Origin: Ochotona curzoniae
Taxonomy: Eukaryota > Chordata > Mammalia > Lagomorpha > Ochotonidae
Direction of reading: 5' to 3'
Length of the DNA stretch: 64,000 nt
Assembly (NCBI RefSeq): GCF_017591425.1
Contig: NW_024467119.1
Coordinates: 80,282,894 to 80,346,893, forward strand
The position numbers and the translations under genes were made by a program. Below are positions 54,131 to 64,000 of the stretch, one piece after another; positions within the stretch are counted from its first letter, which is position 1; every line of letters begins with the position of its first letter. Under the pieces are notes generated by a model. The model searched no databases, had not been told where the DNA came from, and saw only the letters and a list, made by a program, of their open reading frames with translations.

Positions 54131-55329
54131 TATGTCAGTAAATAAAAGTTTGCTCTAAAGTAATGATAAATACACATTTTTGATCATTGTTGAGGGTTGT
54201 GGCCGGGCAGTGGGCTTGTTCATACCAGCATCACCACCATGAGTCATCTGTTGTGTTCCAATGGCTTGTAACTATTGTAAATTTTCAGTTCCATTACAAT
54301 CTTACAGGACCTGTATCATAAATGCATTCTATCATTGACAGAAATGTTGGAATATCGCATGTGACTCTTTTAAAATGATCAGTGTTGTTTTGAAGCAAAA
54401 TACAATCTTGGTTATAGGATTACCAGTGCAGCAAAAGCAGAAATGATGACAGATTGAATTACATAGATTTGCTTTCAGATTTAACAGTGACACATAAATA
54501 TATACCAGGTGGGTGGCCCCTTATAAAATGTGTGAGCTGGTGCCAGACATACAGGTGAAATAAAGACCTGGTGTTTATTTTAGGTTTTTGGTTGCACCTC
54601 AGTCCTAGAATATTCTGAACTATTCCCCATTGTAACATGTAAGCTGGCCGTTCCAAGCAATCTGGTTGCCAGCATTAATAACATCCTTGAATGAAACTAT
54701 CAAACTAGTGGCCAGAAGGGGCTTGTTCCAGCAGAGGGATTAGAAGTGAATCTGTTGGCAGGACTGAGGGAATAATTGCCTTGGAGACACTCAGTGGGTG
54801 TTCAGGGCCCTGGAAGGGGAGAGAGGCTCATGGTGGGTCATGACACATCCTTCTTGCGATGCCCAGTATCAAGTCTCAGGGTTTTGGGTTGCAATTCTTT
54901 CTCTAGAAAATTCCTTTCAGATAAGAAGCCAGTTTAACAAATACTTATTATGGAAGGGTCACTCAAGCCATTGTATTTAGCCAAGTCATAAATTGCTAGC
55001 CAACAAACCAAATTTATTTATTTGATCTGTAAATTCTGTATGCTGAAGATTAAGGTCTTTGTATTTCTTTAAGTCTGGAATTTCTATTGTTTTTAAACTG
55101 GAAACAAAGGCCTCTTTCTTCTTAGCTTTCGTCATTTTAAATATCTGGATATTTTAAGTTAAAAAAAAATGATTCACTTTAACCACAGCATCAAATCTGT
55201 AGTTAGTCCATTAACAAACTCTCCAGTGGGAATCTGATTCCAAATGATTTAAGTGATTGCTTTTCTCTTTTCATATAGGAAAATGAAGTAAAGGTGGGTT
55301 ATGCCTTTTTTGTTAGTAGTCTCTATAGA
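54131..55329. other. Unassigned AT-rich sequence
   Basis: No recognised repeat or exon over about 1.2 kb. Confidence 0.4.
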
Positions 55330-55452
55330 ACTGCACATTAGCAGGTAGGTATATCCAAAGTGGAGCAGCTGGGATTGGCTCCAGTGCTCTGACCTGGTAA
55401 GGCAGTGTTGCATACAGAAGATTAACCCTCAGGGTTATAATGCCAGCCCTGG
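55330..55452 (-). repeat. CSINE head fragment, antisense
   Basis: GCACATTAGCAGGTAGGTAT, GGAGCAGCTGGGATTGGCTC and GGTTATAATGCCAGCCC are the 5' third of an older-subfamily copy. The tail two thirds are missing. Confidence 0.7.
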
Positions 55453-55499
55453 AGGAGCTTATTTTGCTGTGAAACTTGTTGAAATCCATTTAGACTATG

Positions 55500-55605
55500 G
55501 ATCTTGGAAAAACAGTCATGGAAATTTAAATTCTATGTAAAAAAATTTATGCATGGATTTCAAAAGTTTCACACTAAAATAAACATCTTTTAATTTATTT
55601 TTTTA
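55500..55605. mobile_element. Palindromic mariner-like MITE
   Basis: GAAAAACAGTCATGGAAATT, TTATGCATGGATTTCAAAAG and CACACTAAAATAAACATCTT, then TTTAATTTAT match the MITE left arm and centre. The right arm is eroded. Confidence 0.6.
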
Positions 55606-55823
55606 CTTTTATAAGTCACCTTACATTGTGACTATTTCTTCATGTTTTTAAAAATATTTCTTCACCACATAATTTTAGAAGACTATGTAGTATTTATGAC
55701 AATACTCCTTTTGAACATTTGCATGCATGTCTATTTTTAGCTCTATAAGCAATGCCCTTATGAACATATTTTTTGATGTCCAACCTGCAAGGTAAATCTT
55801 TGCAAGTGTCCATACTGATTTTA

Positions 55824-55833
55824 CTAGAATAAG
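55824..55833. repeat. Target-site duplication, left copy
   Basis: CTAGAATAAG, identical to 56770-56779. The pair brackets the 935-bp L1-derived retroposon. Confidence 0.8.
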
Positions 55834-56769
55834 GTTTTTTTTTTTAACTTCTTCTTCTTATTATTATTATCATTTTATGATACAATTCCATAGGCCCTTG
55901 GATTTTTCTCATCCCCTCCAGAAGTCCCCTCCCTACCCAGTGAATTTCCCTGTATCACTACTATAGTATAGTTCTTCATAAACAGTCATACGTCCATCAT
56001 TGCAGGCCTAGATAAAGGCAGAGAGTCCAGCATCCTATTGTCAAGATACAGTTAACAGTTTCATTGGGAGTACATATTTAATCTGGAAATTGAGATGCAA
56101 ACTGCATTGTATCCTCATTTCTGGATATGATAGTTTCCATTATACAGTTACTGTACATTCCCTTAAATTAAAAGCCACAATACAACAGGAAGAAAAATAG
56201 AAATTTACAATGCTATGAAGGCTACCTAGACCTATCTTGAATGGACCCTGTAGGGTGCCACACTGTGGCAATCTAATGAGCCAGAAATGAGTTTGTTCCC
56301 AGGTCAGTGCATGCCTAGTGTTTTCCCATAGCCGTTGTCTCCCTAGACAAAATGGCACCTGAGGGGCAGACTGGGTTGTGAGATCCATCCTGTTCTTGCA
56401 CTGCTCGTTTGGGACCTTTCATTCTGTCTTTGCTCCTGGTCACATCAAGCACACCAGCAGGATAGGCAGTTCTTTGTCTGGGTTCACCTCCTGAGCTTCT
56501 GGTGAACGCTCCTTTCCACCTTGTTGCTGGTGGAGTTCTAGCTGCAGGTGCAGTTCATTCTCTGCTCTCTGGGGCATCAGTCACTGCAACACCACTGTGT
56601 CCGCTGCTTTCCTGTGTCTGTCAATTTCCAGGTGCCCTCTGCTGTTCTGTTCTCTCCTATTTCCTGGAATGTGCCTTCTCTGTTTCACACTGGCTGATGT
56701 TTGTCTGTTTAAACATGTCCTTGCTCTATCCTGCCATCTTGATTCCTCTCTAGTTGACACAAATTTGGG
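55834..56769 (-). mobile_element. L1-derived non-autonomous retroposon, ~935 bp
   Basis: On the minus strand it starts CCCAAATTTGTGTCAACTAG and soon reads AATCAAGATGGCAGGATAGA, the AAGATGGC-type start of L1 5'UTRs. It ends ATTGTATCATAAAATGATAA, then AATAAT and AGA triplet runs and an A tail (T run at 55835-55847). The last about 120 bp match the L1 3' end at 2222-2350. No ORF1 or ORF2 coding sequence is recognisable between. A direct repeat CTAGAATAAG flanks the whole, so it looks like one complete insertion, not two fragments. Confidence 0.65.
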
Positions 56770-56925
56770 CTAGAATAAGTTCTTGAAAGTACAATGCCAA
56801 GGCAGCAAATCTGAGTGTTGCTAAGGCTTTTCATGGGTGTTGTGAAACTGCCTTCCTAAGAGATCGCACCAAGGAGGGGGGAGGTATTTGAACCAGCAAG
56901 TAAGATTTCAGCTACATCACCTGAA

Positions 56926-57130
56926 TCCCCTCTGAAGTGCGCAGGGCCAGCTCTACCTCTGATTCTAGCTTCTTGCTAACGAGCTCCCTGGGAGACGGTG
57001 GGTGATGGCTCAAGGCGTTGGGTGCCTGCCACCCACTTGAGAGACCTGTGTTGATGCTTAGGGAGTGAACCAGAGGATGGCAGCTCTGTCAGTCTCTACT
57101 GCTTTTCTGTCTCTGAAACACTTAAAATTA
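56926..57130 (+). repeat. Old CSINE, sense, shortened
   Basis: GCAGGGCCAGCTCTACCTCT, TAACGAGCTCCCTGGGAGAC, TTAGGGAGTGAACCAGAGGA and CTGTCTCTGAAACACTTAAA. Internally deleted relative to full copies. Confidence 0.7.
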
Positions 57131-57504
57131 AAAAAAAAACACCTTTTTTTTAATCGATTCTAAATTGCAGCTACTTCCTCCTGTATTCCCTTCCTCATAC
57201 CATCATTTCATTTAATCTGCTGCTTCTGTATGTTGGCTTCAGTCTGTTAAAAAATGTGCAGCCACTGAGTTTTAAAGAAAAAAAGAGCATATTTTTCCAG
57301 ATTTTTAATGCTTCTTCCCTAAAATGTAGGCAGACTTTTTTTTTTTTTGCCTAAAATTGTGCTTTGACACAAATCCCGAGGATATATCTGCATTTTAGGG
57401 GGAAAAAAAAACTGGTTAGAACTGCCCCATAAAAGGAAACCTGTTTACCCTTCCTATTTTGGGGTCACACGTCTGTCTGAAATAGAACACATCAAAGATG
57501 CTTC
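57131..57504. other. Unassigned AT-rich sequence
   Basis: Poly-T and poly-A runs at 57146-57151, 57338-57349 and 57401-57410. No recognised repeat or exon. Confidence 0.4.
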
Positions 57505-57556
57505 CGTTTTTAAATCCATGCATAAGATTTCCTAACACACATTTTCCATGAACTTT
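57505..57556. mobile_element. Palindromic mariner-like MITE, reverse, one end
   Basis: TTTTTAAATCCATGCATAAG, then ACACACATTTTCCATGAACT is the reversed right end of the MITE family. A SINE has inserted precisely in the CCATGAACTTT terminal repeat. Confidence 0.6.
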
Positions 57557-57811
57557 TTTTTTTTAAAAAAGATTTATTTATTTTATTTGGAAAAGCACAT
57601 TTTTGCAGAGAGAGAAGGAGAGAAGTCTTCCATCCTCTCTGGTTCACTCACCAACTGGCCACAACAACTGGAGCTGAGCCTCCATTGCTTTCCCAGGCCA
57701 TAATGAGAGAGCTGGCTTGGAAGTAGAGCTGTCAGGATATGAACCAGTGTCCATATGGGATGACAGCAGTTGCAGGGGGAGGATAAGCCTGTATGCCACC
57801 AGGCTGGCCCC
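57557..57811 (-). repeat. CSINE, antisense, in a MITE end
   Basis: TTTTAAAAAAGATTTATTTA, GAAGTCTTCCATCCTCTCTG, GTGTCCATATGGGATGACAG and CACCAGGCTGGCCCC. TCCATGAACTTT occurs at both edges (57545-57556, 57812-57823), a 12-bp exact duplication. Part of the body around the GGTCTCCC region is missing. Confidence 0.93.
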
Positions 57812-57871
57812 TCCATGAACTTTAAAAAAAAAAACATTATTTGCATAAATTTCAAAACATGTTCACACTGG

Positions 57872-58200
57872 AACTGGTATGGTGATGTAGTGGTTTAGTT
57901 GTGTGGGATGCTGGCATTCCATATTGGACTGCTGGTTTGCATCCTAGCTGTTCCACTTCCAATACAGCTCCCCACTGACACACCTGGGAAGGCAGTTGGA
58001 AGATGATCCATGTGTGTGGGCCACTAAACCCATGTGGGAAACCCAAATGGAATTCCTGTGTCCTGGCTTTGGCCTGCTGTTTACTCTAGCTGTTGCAGTT
58101 ACTTGGGAAGCAAAACAGTGGATGGAATCCATTCTCACTCGCTTCCTCCTTCTCTTTCTGTTACTCTGCCTTTACAATAAATAAACTGTTTAAGAATAAT
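57872..58200 (+). repeat. CSINE, sense, older subfamily
   Basis: GAACTGGTATGGTGATGTAG, GGGATGCTGGCATTCCATAT, CAATACAGCTCCCCACTGAC, TTGGGAAGCAAAACAGTGGA and tail CAATAAATAAACTGTTTAAG. Confidence 0.92.
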
Positions 58201-58519
58201 TATACACTAAGCTGAGCTTACTTTGTATTCCCTTTTCCCACTAACCTTCTGAAGCAGCCTTCAGAGACAACAGGAAGTTGGTGTTACTTATCACTCTAAA
58301 ATCTAAGGCAGAGGTCTCCATGAGGGCTTTGCAGGGAAGGAGTAGCACCTGAGTCAGCTTGTGTGAAATGCAGGAACTAGGAAATCCTAGGCACTGGTTT
58401 GGTGAGGGTCTGGGATGGTACTCGGGTCTCCAGTGCAGGAGCAAAGCTGAGCTCCAGCTCAGGAATCTGGGGTAGATGTAATTCAGCTGGAGGATGAGGA
58501 CTTGAAAAGGGAAGTGATG
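58201..58519. other. Unassigned sequence
   Basis: No recognised repeat. The minus-strand 210-codon frame (58241-58873) starts in SINE sequence and reads through here; it is not a gene. Confidence 0.45.
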
Positions 58520-58845
58520 GTCCTGGCGTGGTGGCCAAATGGCTAAAGTCCTCGCCTTGAAAGCGCCAGGATCCCATATGGGCACTGGTTCTAATCCCAG
58601 CAACCCTGCCTCCCATCTTCTGGCCTGGGAAAGCAGTCGAGAATGGCCCAAAACCTTGGGACCCTGCACCTGTGTGGGACACGTGGAAGAAGTTCCTGGT
58701 TCCTGGCTTCGGAACGGTGTATCTCTGGCTATTGCAACCACTTGAGGAGTGAACCATCGGATAGAAGATCGTCCTTTTTGTCTCTCCTCCTCTGTATATC
58801 TGACTTTCCAATAAAAATAAAATAAATCCTTTAAAAAAAGGAAAG
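58520..58845 (+). repeat. Young CSINE, sense
   Basis: GGTCCTGGCGTGGTGGCCAA, GAAAGCGCCAGGATCCCATA, GGTTCTAATCCCAGCAACCC and tail AATAAAAATAAAATAAATCC. AAAAGGGAAGT before it and AAAAGGAAAGT after it form a likely flanking duplication with one mismatch. Antisense frames of 144 and 210 codons across it are SINE artefacts. Confidence 0.95.
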
Positions 58846-59284
58846 TAGCCTCTTCTGTGAGCTGGTCAAGCACTCACTCTTAATACCTATTTATTTATTA
58901 TTTATTTATATTTTTGATGATGTTTATATAGTTGATCAGGATGGAAACTTATAAGAAAGTGGGTGAGACCATTGTTTTCCAAATTTTCTTTTTCTTTCTC
59001 CTGTGTCTGGGGAAGAGGGTGGGCAGTTATTTTCAAACCCCAGGCTAAGCTGCTGTGTCTTGAAGCCATGTCTGAAAGCTTGGTAGAACTATGCTAGGGC
59101 TTGTGAGTATGAGTGGTGAGCTCTGAGCCAAGAGCCTAGGTTCTTGGTTCAGACCTAAACCCAGATCAGGGCTGTCTGGATTCCGGGTCCCCCTGGCAGG
59201 GACTATCAGCTCTCTGGGCTGCTTGCTCACTAAGGCAGCTGATCTTGAAAAAAAAAAAAAGCATATGCTATTTTAAAAAATTAT
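58846..59284. other. Unassigned sequence
   Basis: ATTTATTTATTATTTATTTA near 58889 is a short AT-rich run, and an A run is at 59248-59260. No recognised repeat or exon. Confidence 0.4.
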
Positions 59285-59425
59285 CTTTTCTTTTGATTAG
59301 CATACAATAACTCATGGAATACAATATGATATCTTGCCACGTATCGATGGCCTGTTTCGGTCAAATCAAGGTAATTAGCATTTCTGTTTCCTTATCATTG
59401 TTCCATGCTTTGATAACCTAACCTC
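59285..59425 (-). mobile_element. L1M 3' fragment, antisense
   Basis: TGGAATACAATATGATATCT, CGGTCAAATCAAGGTAATTA and CATTTCTGTTTCCTTATCAT match old antisense L1M (GTACAGTGTGATGTTTC, ATCAAATCAGGGTAATTAGCATATCCATCACC). Confidence 0.75.
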
Positions 59426-60189
59426 TTTGCCTCTCCTTGCCTCCCCCTAATTCCTTCTTTCGAATAGGACACTGTGGGTCAGCTCTCCATGGCCAGGCCT
59501 GCATGTGGGAAAGCAGGAAGGCATGGGGGCTGGAAGGACTGGCTTGTGACTTGGAGCAAAATTAACCACTTTGCCAATCAGATTTTAATAGCCTTCACTC
59601 CCATCTTCTAAGGCATTTCTTACCAGAAGAAAGTGCCTTTTCTTCATTGTGACAAAGAAATGTTGCTTGCACCAATATTTCCAAACCATTTTAATTTGAA
59701 TGGTTAGCCTTATTTTTCCCCCCAAACCCCTTAAGTACACACAAGTTTTCTGGGAAAAAGAAACATCTTGGTGCTTTGGACGTTTCTCAGTTTTCAGGCG
59801 GGCTCATGAAAGGTTTTTCAAATTGCATATTACGTTGAGAAATGGAGAATGTTTGCATTCCTAGTCTGCATTTGCTTTTGGGGAGAAACTGTGGTTTCCC
59901 AGACACTTTTTACCTTCTTACCTGGGAGGGCAGCGTGTGTCTCCAGCAGCCATGGTGCCCTGGGTGGCAGCGTCGGCCTGGCTTAAGCTGGGTCAGGCTC
60001 TCTCCCTTCCCTCTGCTCCTCAACTCTGCTCTCCATCTCCCCCTGTTTCATGGCTCTCTTCCACTCACCTTCTCCTCCATCTTGTCACTGATCACATCTG
60101 CTGCCTTGTACTCTGACTTGCTGCAGTACTCCACATTCTTAAAGCTTAAAAGGGCAGCCATGAGGCTCCGTGGTGGACTCACTTAGGAG
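59426..60189. other. Unassigned; possible conserved segment
   Basis: 59560-59720 is repeat-free with TGCCAATCAGATTTTAATAG and TTTAATTTGAATGGTTAGCC. The 114-codon frame (59842-60186) has no domain. Confidence 0.35.
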
Positions 60190-60405
60190 GTCAGTGTGGT
60201 GACATGGCAAGCTAATCTCCTACCTATGGCCCTGGCATCCCATAGGGGTGCCAAATTGTGTCCTGGCTGCTGCATTTTCCATTTTCCATTGCTAATAGCC
60301 TGGGATGGCCTAAGGCTTTGGGCTCCTACACCCATGTGAGGAAGTCTTGAAGAAGCTCCTAGCTCCCAGCCTTGGACCAGCCCAGCTCTGGTGATTGGAA
60401 GAATC
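60190..60405 (+). repeat. CSINE, sense, tail replaced by GT run
   Basis: GTCAGTGTGGTGACATGGCA, GGCATCCCATAGGGGTGCCA, GATGGCCTAAGGCTTTGGGC and GAAGAAGCTCCTAGCTCCCA. The copy stops where a GT microsatellite begins, and no tail follows. Confidence 0.85.
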
Positions 60406-60475
60406 TGTGTGTGTGTACTATTAATTGTACTGTGTGTGTGTGTGTATGTGTGTGTGTACTATTAATTGCACAGTC
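60406..60475. repeat. Duplicated GT run with ACTATTAATTG spacer
   Basis: GTGTGTACTATTAATTGTAC is followed by a second GT run and GTGTGTACTATTAATTGCAC. The unit of about 40 bp is present nearly twice. Confidence 0.93.
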
Positions 60476-60764
60476 TCCCAAGTGTGTAAATCTCACTTGC
60501 CCCTTATTTGATAAAGGCCAAGAATTGAAATGTGGGAAAAGCTAGTTTCATGTCTGATGGGGGTGGGTCTGGTGGCCTGGAGTCTTGCCTTGTTAGAATT
60601 AAATGGGGCTCTTAGAGAGGAAATGTTTCATAGGGAATATTTGAAACATTTCTATATATTGTATCTTTACTGTAATACACTTGAAATTCAGCAGTACTTG
60701 AAATGTCATTGTAAATTCCCTTCAGTGAGTTTGTTTCAACTATATTTTAATTTAGAGTTTTTAG
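60476..60764. other. Unassigned sequence
   Basis: No recognised repeat. The 85-codon frame at 60530-60787 has no signature. Confidence 0.4.
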
Positions 60765-61080
60765 GATCTGGCACTGCGGCTCAATAGGCTAATCCTTCAC
60801 CCTCAAGCGCCAATATCCCATTTGGGCACCAGTTCATGTCCCAGATGTTCCACTTCCCATCCAGCTTCCTGCTTGTGGCCTGGGAAGGCAGCAGAGGATA
60901 GCCCAAAGCCGTGGGACCCTGCACTGAAATGGGAGACCTGGAAGAAGCTCCTGGCTCCTGGCTCTGGATCAGATCAGCTCCATTTGCTATGAGCAATCTG
61001 AAGTGAACCAGCGGGTAGAAGATTGTTGTCTCTTTGTTCCCCTTTCTCTCTGTAAAGCTATCAACTGAAAATAAATCTTT
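60765..61080 (+). repeat. CSINE, sense
   Basis: GGATCTGGCACTGCGGCTCA, GCCAATATCCCATTTGGGCA, CCCATCCAGCTTCCTGCTTG and tail GAAAATAAATCTTTAG. The head resembles the rabbit-type CGGCTCAATAGGCTAATCC more than the GGCCTAGTGG type. Confidence 0.94.
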
Positions 61081-61084
61081 AGTT

Positions 61085-61275
61085 GGACATTTTTAATTTA
61101 TAGTACAACAGATCAAACAATGCCATTACAGAACTTCTATGTGATAATTGTATATATTATGGGATACAGTGTGCTAAGCCTATATACGTATGTACTGCAT
61201 AATAATAAAATTAGGATAATTGGTACTTCTATCTTTTTATAGAAGTGGGGAACCGTTTTTTCTGCCAAGCATCAT
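61085..61275 (-). mobile_element. L1M 3' fragment, antisense
   Basis: GATAATTGTATATATTATGG, GATACAGTGTGCTAAGCCTA and AATTAGGATAATTGGTACTT match antisense L1M (TTATGGGGTACAGTGTGATG, AATCAGGGTAATTGGCATA). Confidence 0.7.
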
Positions 61276-61667
61276 TTGAGTATTTACAACATCAACAATA
61301 GGCCATATAAAATTATTCACTTAAAAATTAATCTTCTATACAGTTATTGAATTTTGAGTCTCCTCACCCCAATACTGCTTTGGCATGACCAGAGCAAATG
61401 ATTCTGTGGGCCTTATGTGACCCTTAGGACACAGGTTTCCCACCCTATATCATTTATCATTTCTTTGTTTTGGAAAACTTCAACATTTTCTCTCCTGACT
61501 TTTCACAAAATTATAGTCACCTTTCTGTGTTGCAGGAGACCAGATCTTAGCCATCCCACCCATCTGCGTTCTGGTTCTCATCCTCTCTCCACCCTTCCTA
61601 GTCTTTGTTTACTTCTGAGATTGTTATTTACAGTTTCTATATTATGGCACATTCTGTTCATTTTTTA
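61276..61667. other. Unassigned sequence
   Basis: TATCATTTATCATTTCTTTG near 61445 could be a further part of the L1M on the left. Otherwise no repeat or exon. Confidence 0.4.
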
Positions 61668-62037
61668 AAAAGATTTTTTATTTGAAAATAATTTATAGAA
61701 AGAGGGGGAGATTAATATGGAGAGAGGAAGGGAGGGAGAGAGGGAGAGAGAAGAGAAATGACAGATTTTCCATCTGCTGGTTCACTTCCTAAATGGCCAC
61801 AAAAGCTGGGGTTGGGCCAGGGCCAGACTGAAGCCAGGAGCCAGGAGCCAGGATTTTTCTTCAGGTCTTCTATGTGGTTGCAGGGGCTGAAGCACTTGGG
61901 CCATCTTCTGCTGCTTTCCCAGGTGCATCAGGAGAGAGTTGGATCAGAAGCAGAGCAGCTGGAACTCAAACCAGTGTTCATGTATGGGATGCCAGCATCT
62001 CAGAATGGCATACTCCTTATGCTGTAATGCTGCTCCC
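61668..62037 (-). repeat. CSINE, antisense, older subfamily
   Basis: TTTAAAAAGATTTTTTATTT, purine tract 61697-61760, TTCCATCTGCTGGTTCACTT, a doubled AGCCAGGAGCCAGGAGCCAGG, and head ATGTATGGGATGCCAGCATC. Confidence 0.92.
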
Positions 62038-62581
62038 ATGTTCTGCTTTTATCTTTCTTCTCAGTGTGCTTGCTCTCTCTCGCTCTGGCACACATGCTCT
62101 AGAAGATGAACTTTCCATTTTGTAACTCTAAATAGCATCTTTTAAAGTGGATTTAGGTCTTAGTCTCTGCCTGCAGTTTTGCTCTTAACTCTTACTTTGA
62201 GTCAGCATGCCTGTGAAGGTAGAGGAAAGATTTCTGAGCAGTCATTGGCCCTACCCCAATTCTTGTTTCTCTAATCCCTGGTGAATGAATTGGCTTTATG
62301 TTCAGCGAGACCCTTGGTTGGTGTGATTACTATGTTTATGCTCTTAGGTGGTTAGTCTGATGAAAGCCAATGGTCTTTCCAGCTGTCATCTTTTGTACTG
62401 TCTATACGATTTAGAAAACCAAATAACTTCCTAGAAAATACACTTCAGTGAAGCCTCCTCCAATAAGAAAGGAGAATGTGAGTATTTGTACCATCTGTGG
62501 AAGTTTGTTGAACCGGGGCATATGCAAAGAAAACATTCATTCTTCTTAAGACATTATTTTAAGCAAATCAGAAATATCTTT
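62038..62581. other. Unassigned sequence
   Basis: No recognised repeat or exon. Confidence 0.4.
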
Positions 62582-62903
62582 TTTTTTTTTTTAAAAAAAG
62601 GTTTATTTGTTTTTATTGGAAAGGCAGATCAGAGTTACAGAGAGAAAGAGAGAGAAAGAGAGAACAAGATCTTGCATTTGCTGGTTCACTCCTCAAACGG
62701 CTGCAGCTGGAGCTAAGCTGATCCAAAGCCAGGAGCCAGGAGCGTCTCCAGGTCTTCCCAAGGCTTTGGACTATTGTCTACTGCTTTCCCAGGCCACAAA
62801 CAGGGAGCTGGGTGGGAAGTAGAGCTGCCGGGACATGAACCCAGTGCCCCTACGGGTTGCTGGCAAGGCAAGTATTTAGCCAAAAAGCCATCACGTAGGG
62901 CCC
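62582..62903 (-). repeat. CSINE, antisense
   Basis: TTTTTTAAAAAAAGGTTTAT, GGAAAGGCAGATCAGAGTTA, AAGATCTTGCATTTGCTGGT and GCCATCACGTAGGGCCCC. A roughly 20-bp stretch around the usual TGCAGGGTCCC segment is missing. Confidence 0.93.
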
Positions 62904-63469
62904 CATAAACATCCTTTTAATTTTTTTAAAACAATAATATATAAGGAAAACTAAAACCATTTTTAGATGCCCATTATAAGATAAAAGCAGGGCTGTAGTT
63001 GCCTTGGCAGAGAATGATCCAGGTCATGTGCTTTCTTATTTTCTAGGCTCCGATTACCCACCTGACCTCTTGTCTTCCTCCTGCAGGTGGTCTAGGTAAT
63101 TTACCTGGGTAATGTCGCCATTCTAATTTTACAAGTTACAAAACAAAGCAATGTAGCATGTGCACAGTTAAGCAGATCCTGAGCAGAAGAGCTAATCCTT
63201 TACTCGGGCCTTTTAATTCAAATTTCAAATGATAGATCTATCTGCATAATGTAATACAGGCTTGCTCATTCTTACCTATTCTTATTTGCTAAACTCTTAC
63301 CTATTCCAGAATGCATTAAGATATCATAGTTGTGTACTTCTGGGGAAAATGGATGAATATTCCTACTATCCATGTTAGGTGGAGTCTCCCTTTAAGGATA
63401 TTTTCTATACCTTGCAGACTGACTTGGCATGTGTTTCCTGTTCTCCCAGTGTAAGCCAGTCTGTGATGA
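62904..63469. other. Unassigned sequence
   Basis: No recognised repeat or exon. Confidence 0.4.
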
Positions 63470-63690
63470 GGCATTGTGGTTAAGAGGAAGAAGGTTAGAT
63501 TTGGTACATCATAGGACCTCATTCACGACTCTGTGTCACCTCATATGAGTCATGAAATATTTTGAGTAAGTTATTTAAGTTGTATTTTATTTTCATTGTT
63601 CTTTCCCATGTAAAACTGACATGAATATCTGTAAGTTCCTAAAAGTCTAAATTTAGCATGTGTAAAGTATCTGGAGATAGTCTATAGATA
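63470..63690 (+). repeat. MIR, sense
   Basis: GGCATTGTGGTTAAGAGGAA, AGATTTGGTACATCATAGGA, GAGTAAGTTATTTAAGTTGT and CCCATGTAAAACTGACATGA follow MIR (AGTGGTTAAGAGCA, CAAGTTACTTAACCTC, CATCTGTAAAATGGG). Confidence 0.7.
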
Positions 63691-64000
63691 ATATTTTTAA
63701 TATCTTTTATATATTAAAAATAAGTTCAAGTTAATGAGGCACGTCATCTTAGGTTTAGAGAATGAAATACATATCGGCCTTCATGCAAACAAATTCCATC
63801 AAGTTAAAAATCTATAAAAACACAAATATCTAGACAATGGAAAAAACTGCTCAAGCCAGCAATTTAAAAAGCAGTGTGAACTGATGAAGAATCTCAGAGA
63901 CACAGCCCCTGGCTGGGTTTGTGAGGCCCACGCTGATGTGTGTTCTTGGAGTTGATAAGTACAGATTTTGAGCGACCATCTGCACAGCCCCCTGTTTTCT
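63691..64000. other. Unassigned window end
   Basis: AT-rich to about 63860. No repeat or exon recognised. Confidence 0.4.

Noticed and set aside
58241..58873. 210-codon minus-strand open frame (with a 144-codon frame overlapping)
   Set aside because: The first half is antisense CSINE sequence. The same peptide-like text appears in many other SINE copies.
1..64000. A previously undescribed gene system
   Set aside because: No cluster of related or co-oriented coding sequences exists. All recognisable protein-like sequence is dead transposon or retropseudogene.

Overview
The window is nuclear DNA from a mammal, most likely a lagomorph and probably a pika (Ochotona). About 45 insertions belong to one tRNA-derived SINE family, the lagomorph C repeat (CSINE). 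Its sense strand runs from a tRNA-like pol III head (A-box-like GGCCTAGTGGCTAA, B-box-like GGTTCTAATCC) through a body containing CCATCCAGCTCCCTGCTTGTGG to a tail ending in AATAAAAATAAATAAATCTT. The call of pika over rabbit comes from memory of the SINE subfamily and is less certain than the call of lagomorph. Composition is ordinary, CpG is depleted outside young SINEs, and microsatellites are of mammalian type.

I find no intact protein-coding gene, no convincing exon and no functional RNA gene. The open reading frames are short; nearly all are chance frames or run through SINEs, simple repeats or old LINE sequence. The one clear piece of former coding sequence is a processed pseudogene fragment at about 44.1-44.5 kb. 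It encodes the C-terminus of an organic-anion-transporting polypeptide (SLCO family, best match from memory SLCO5A1), is frameshifted, and sits inside an old SINE. The window is therefore intergenic or deep intronic.

Layout. 0-6.4 kb: SINEs in both orientations, an L1 3' end and a MIR. 6.6-10 kb: a MER58-like hAT fossil, then mostly unique DNA with a candidate conserved block near 7.7-8.1 kb. 10-19 kb: sparse SINEs, a palindromic mariner-like MITE, a second candidate conserved block (12.0-12.4 kb), L1M and L2 remnants, and a GT microsatellite. 19-31 kb: SINEs, an AT microsatellite, a third candidate conserved block (24.5-24.85 kb), an L1 3'UTR split by a SINE, and an L1 ORF2 fragment. 31-40 kb: two MLT1-like LTRs, dense SINEs, a SINE-in-SINE nest with both target-site duplications preserved, and a MER20 split by a probable solo LTR. 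41-50 kb: ancient L2-like repeats, a short duplication, the OATP pseudogene and MIRs. 50-58 kb: unassigned DNA, a compound GT array, a SINE carrying a TA-rich array and a younger SINE, and a 935-bp L1-derived retroposon flanked by a target-site duplication. 58-64 kb: further SINEs, L1M and MIR remnants.

There is no operon-like or system-level organisation. The main interest is the order of insertions, which can be read from nested elements with recognisable target-site duplications, and a few non-repetitive blocks that could be conserved regulatory DNA. Repeat names were assigned by recognising motifs, without any database search. Boundaries of old elements are approximate.
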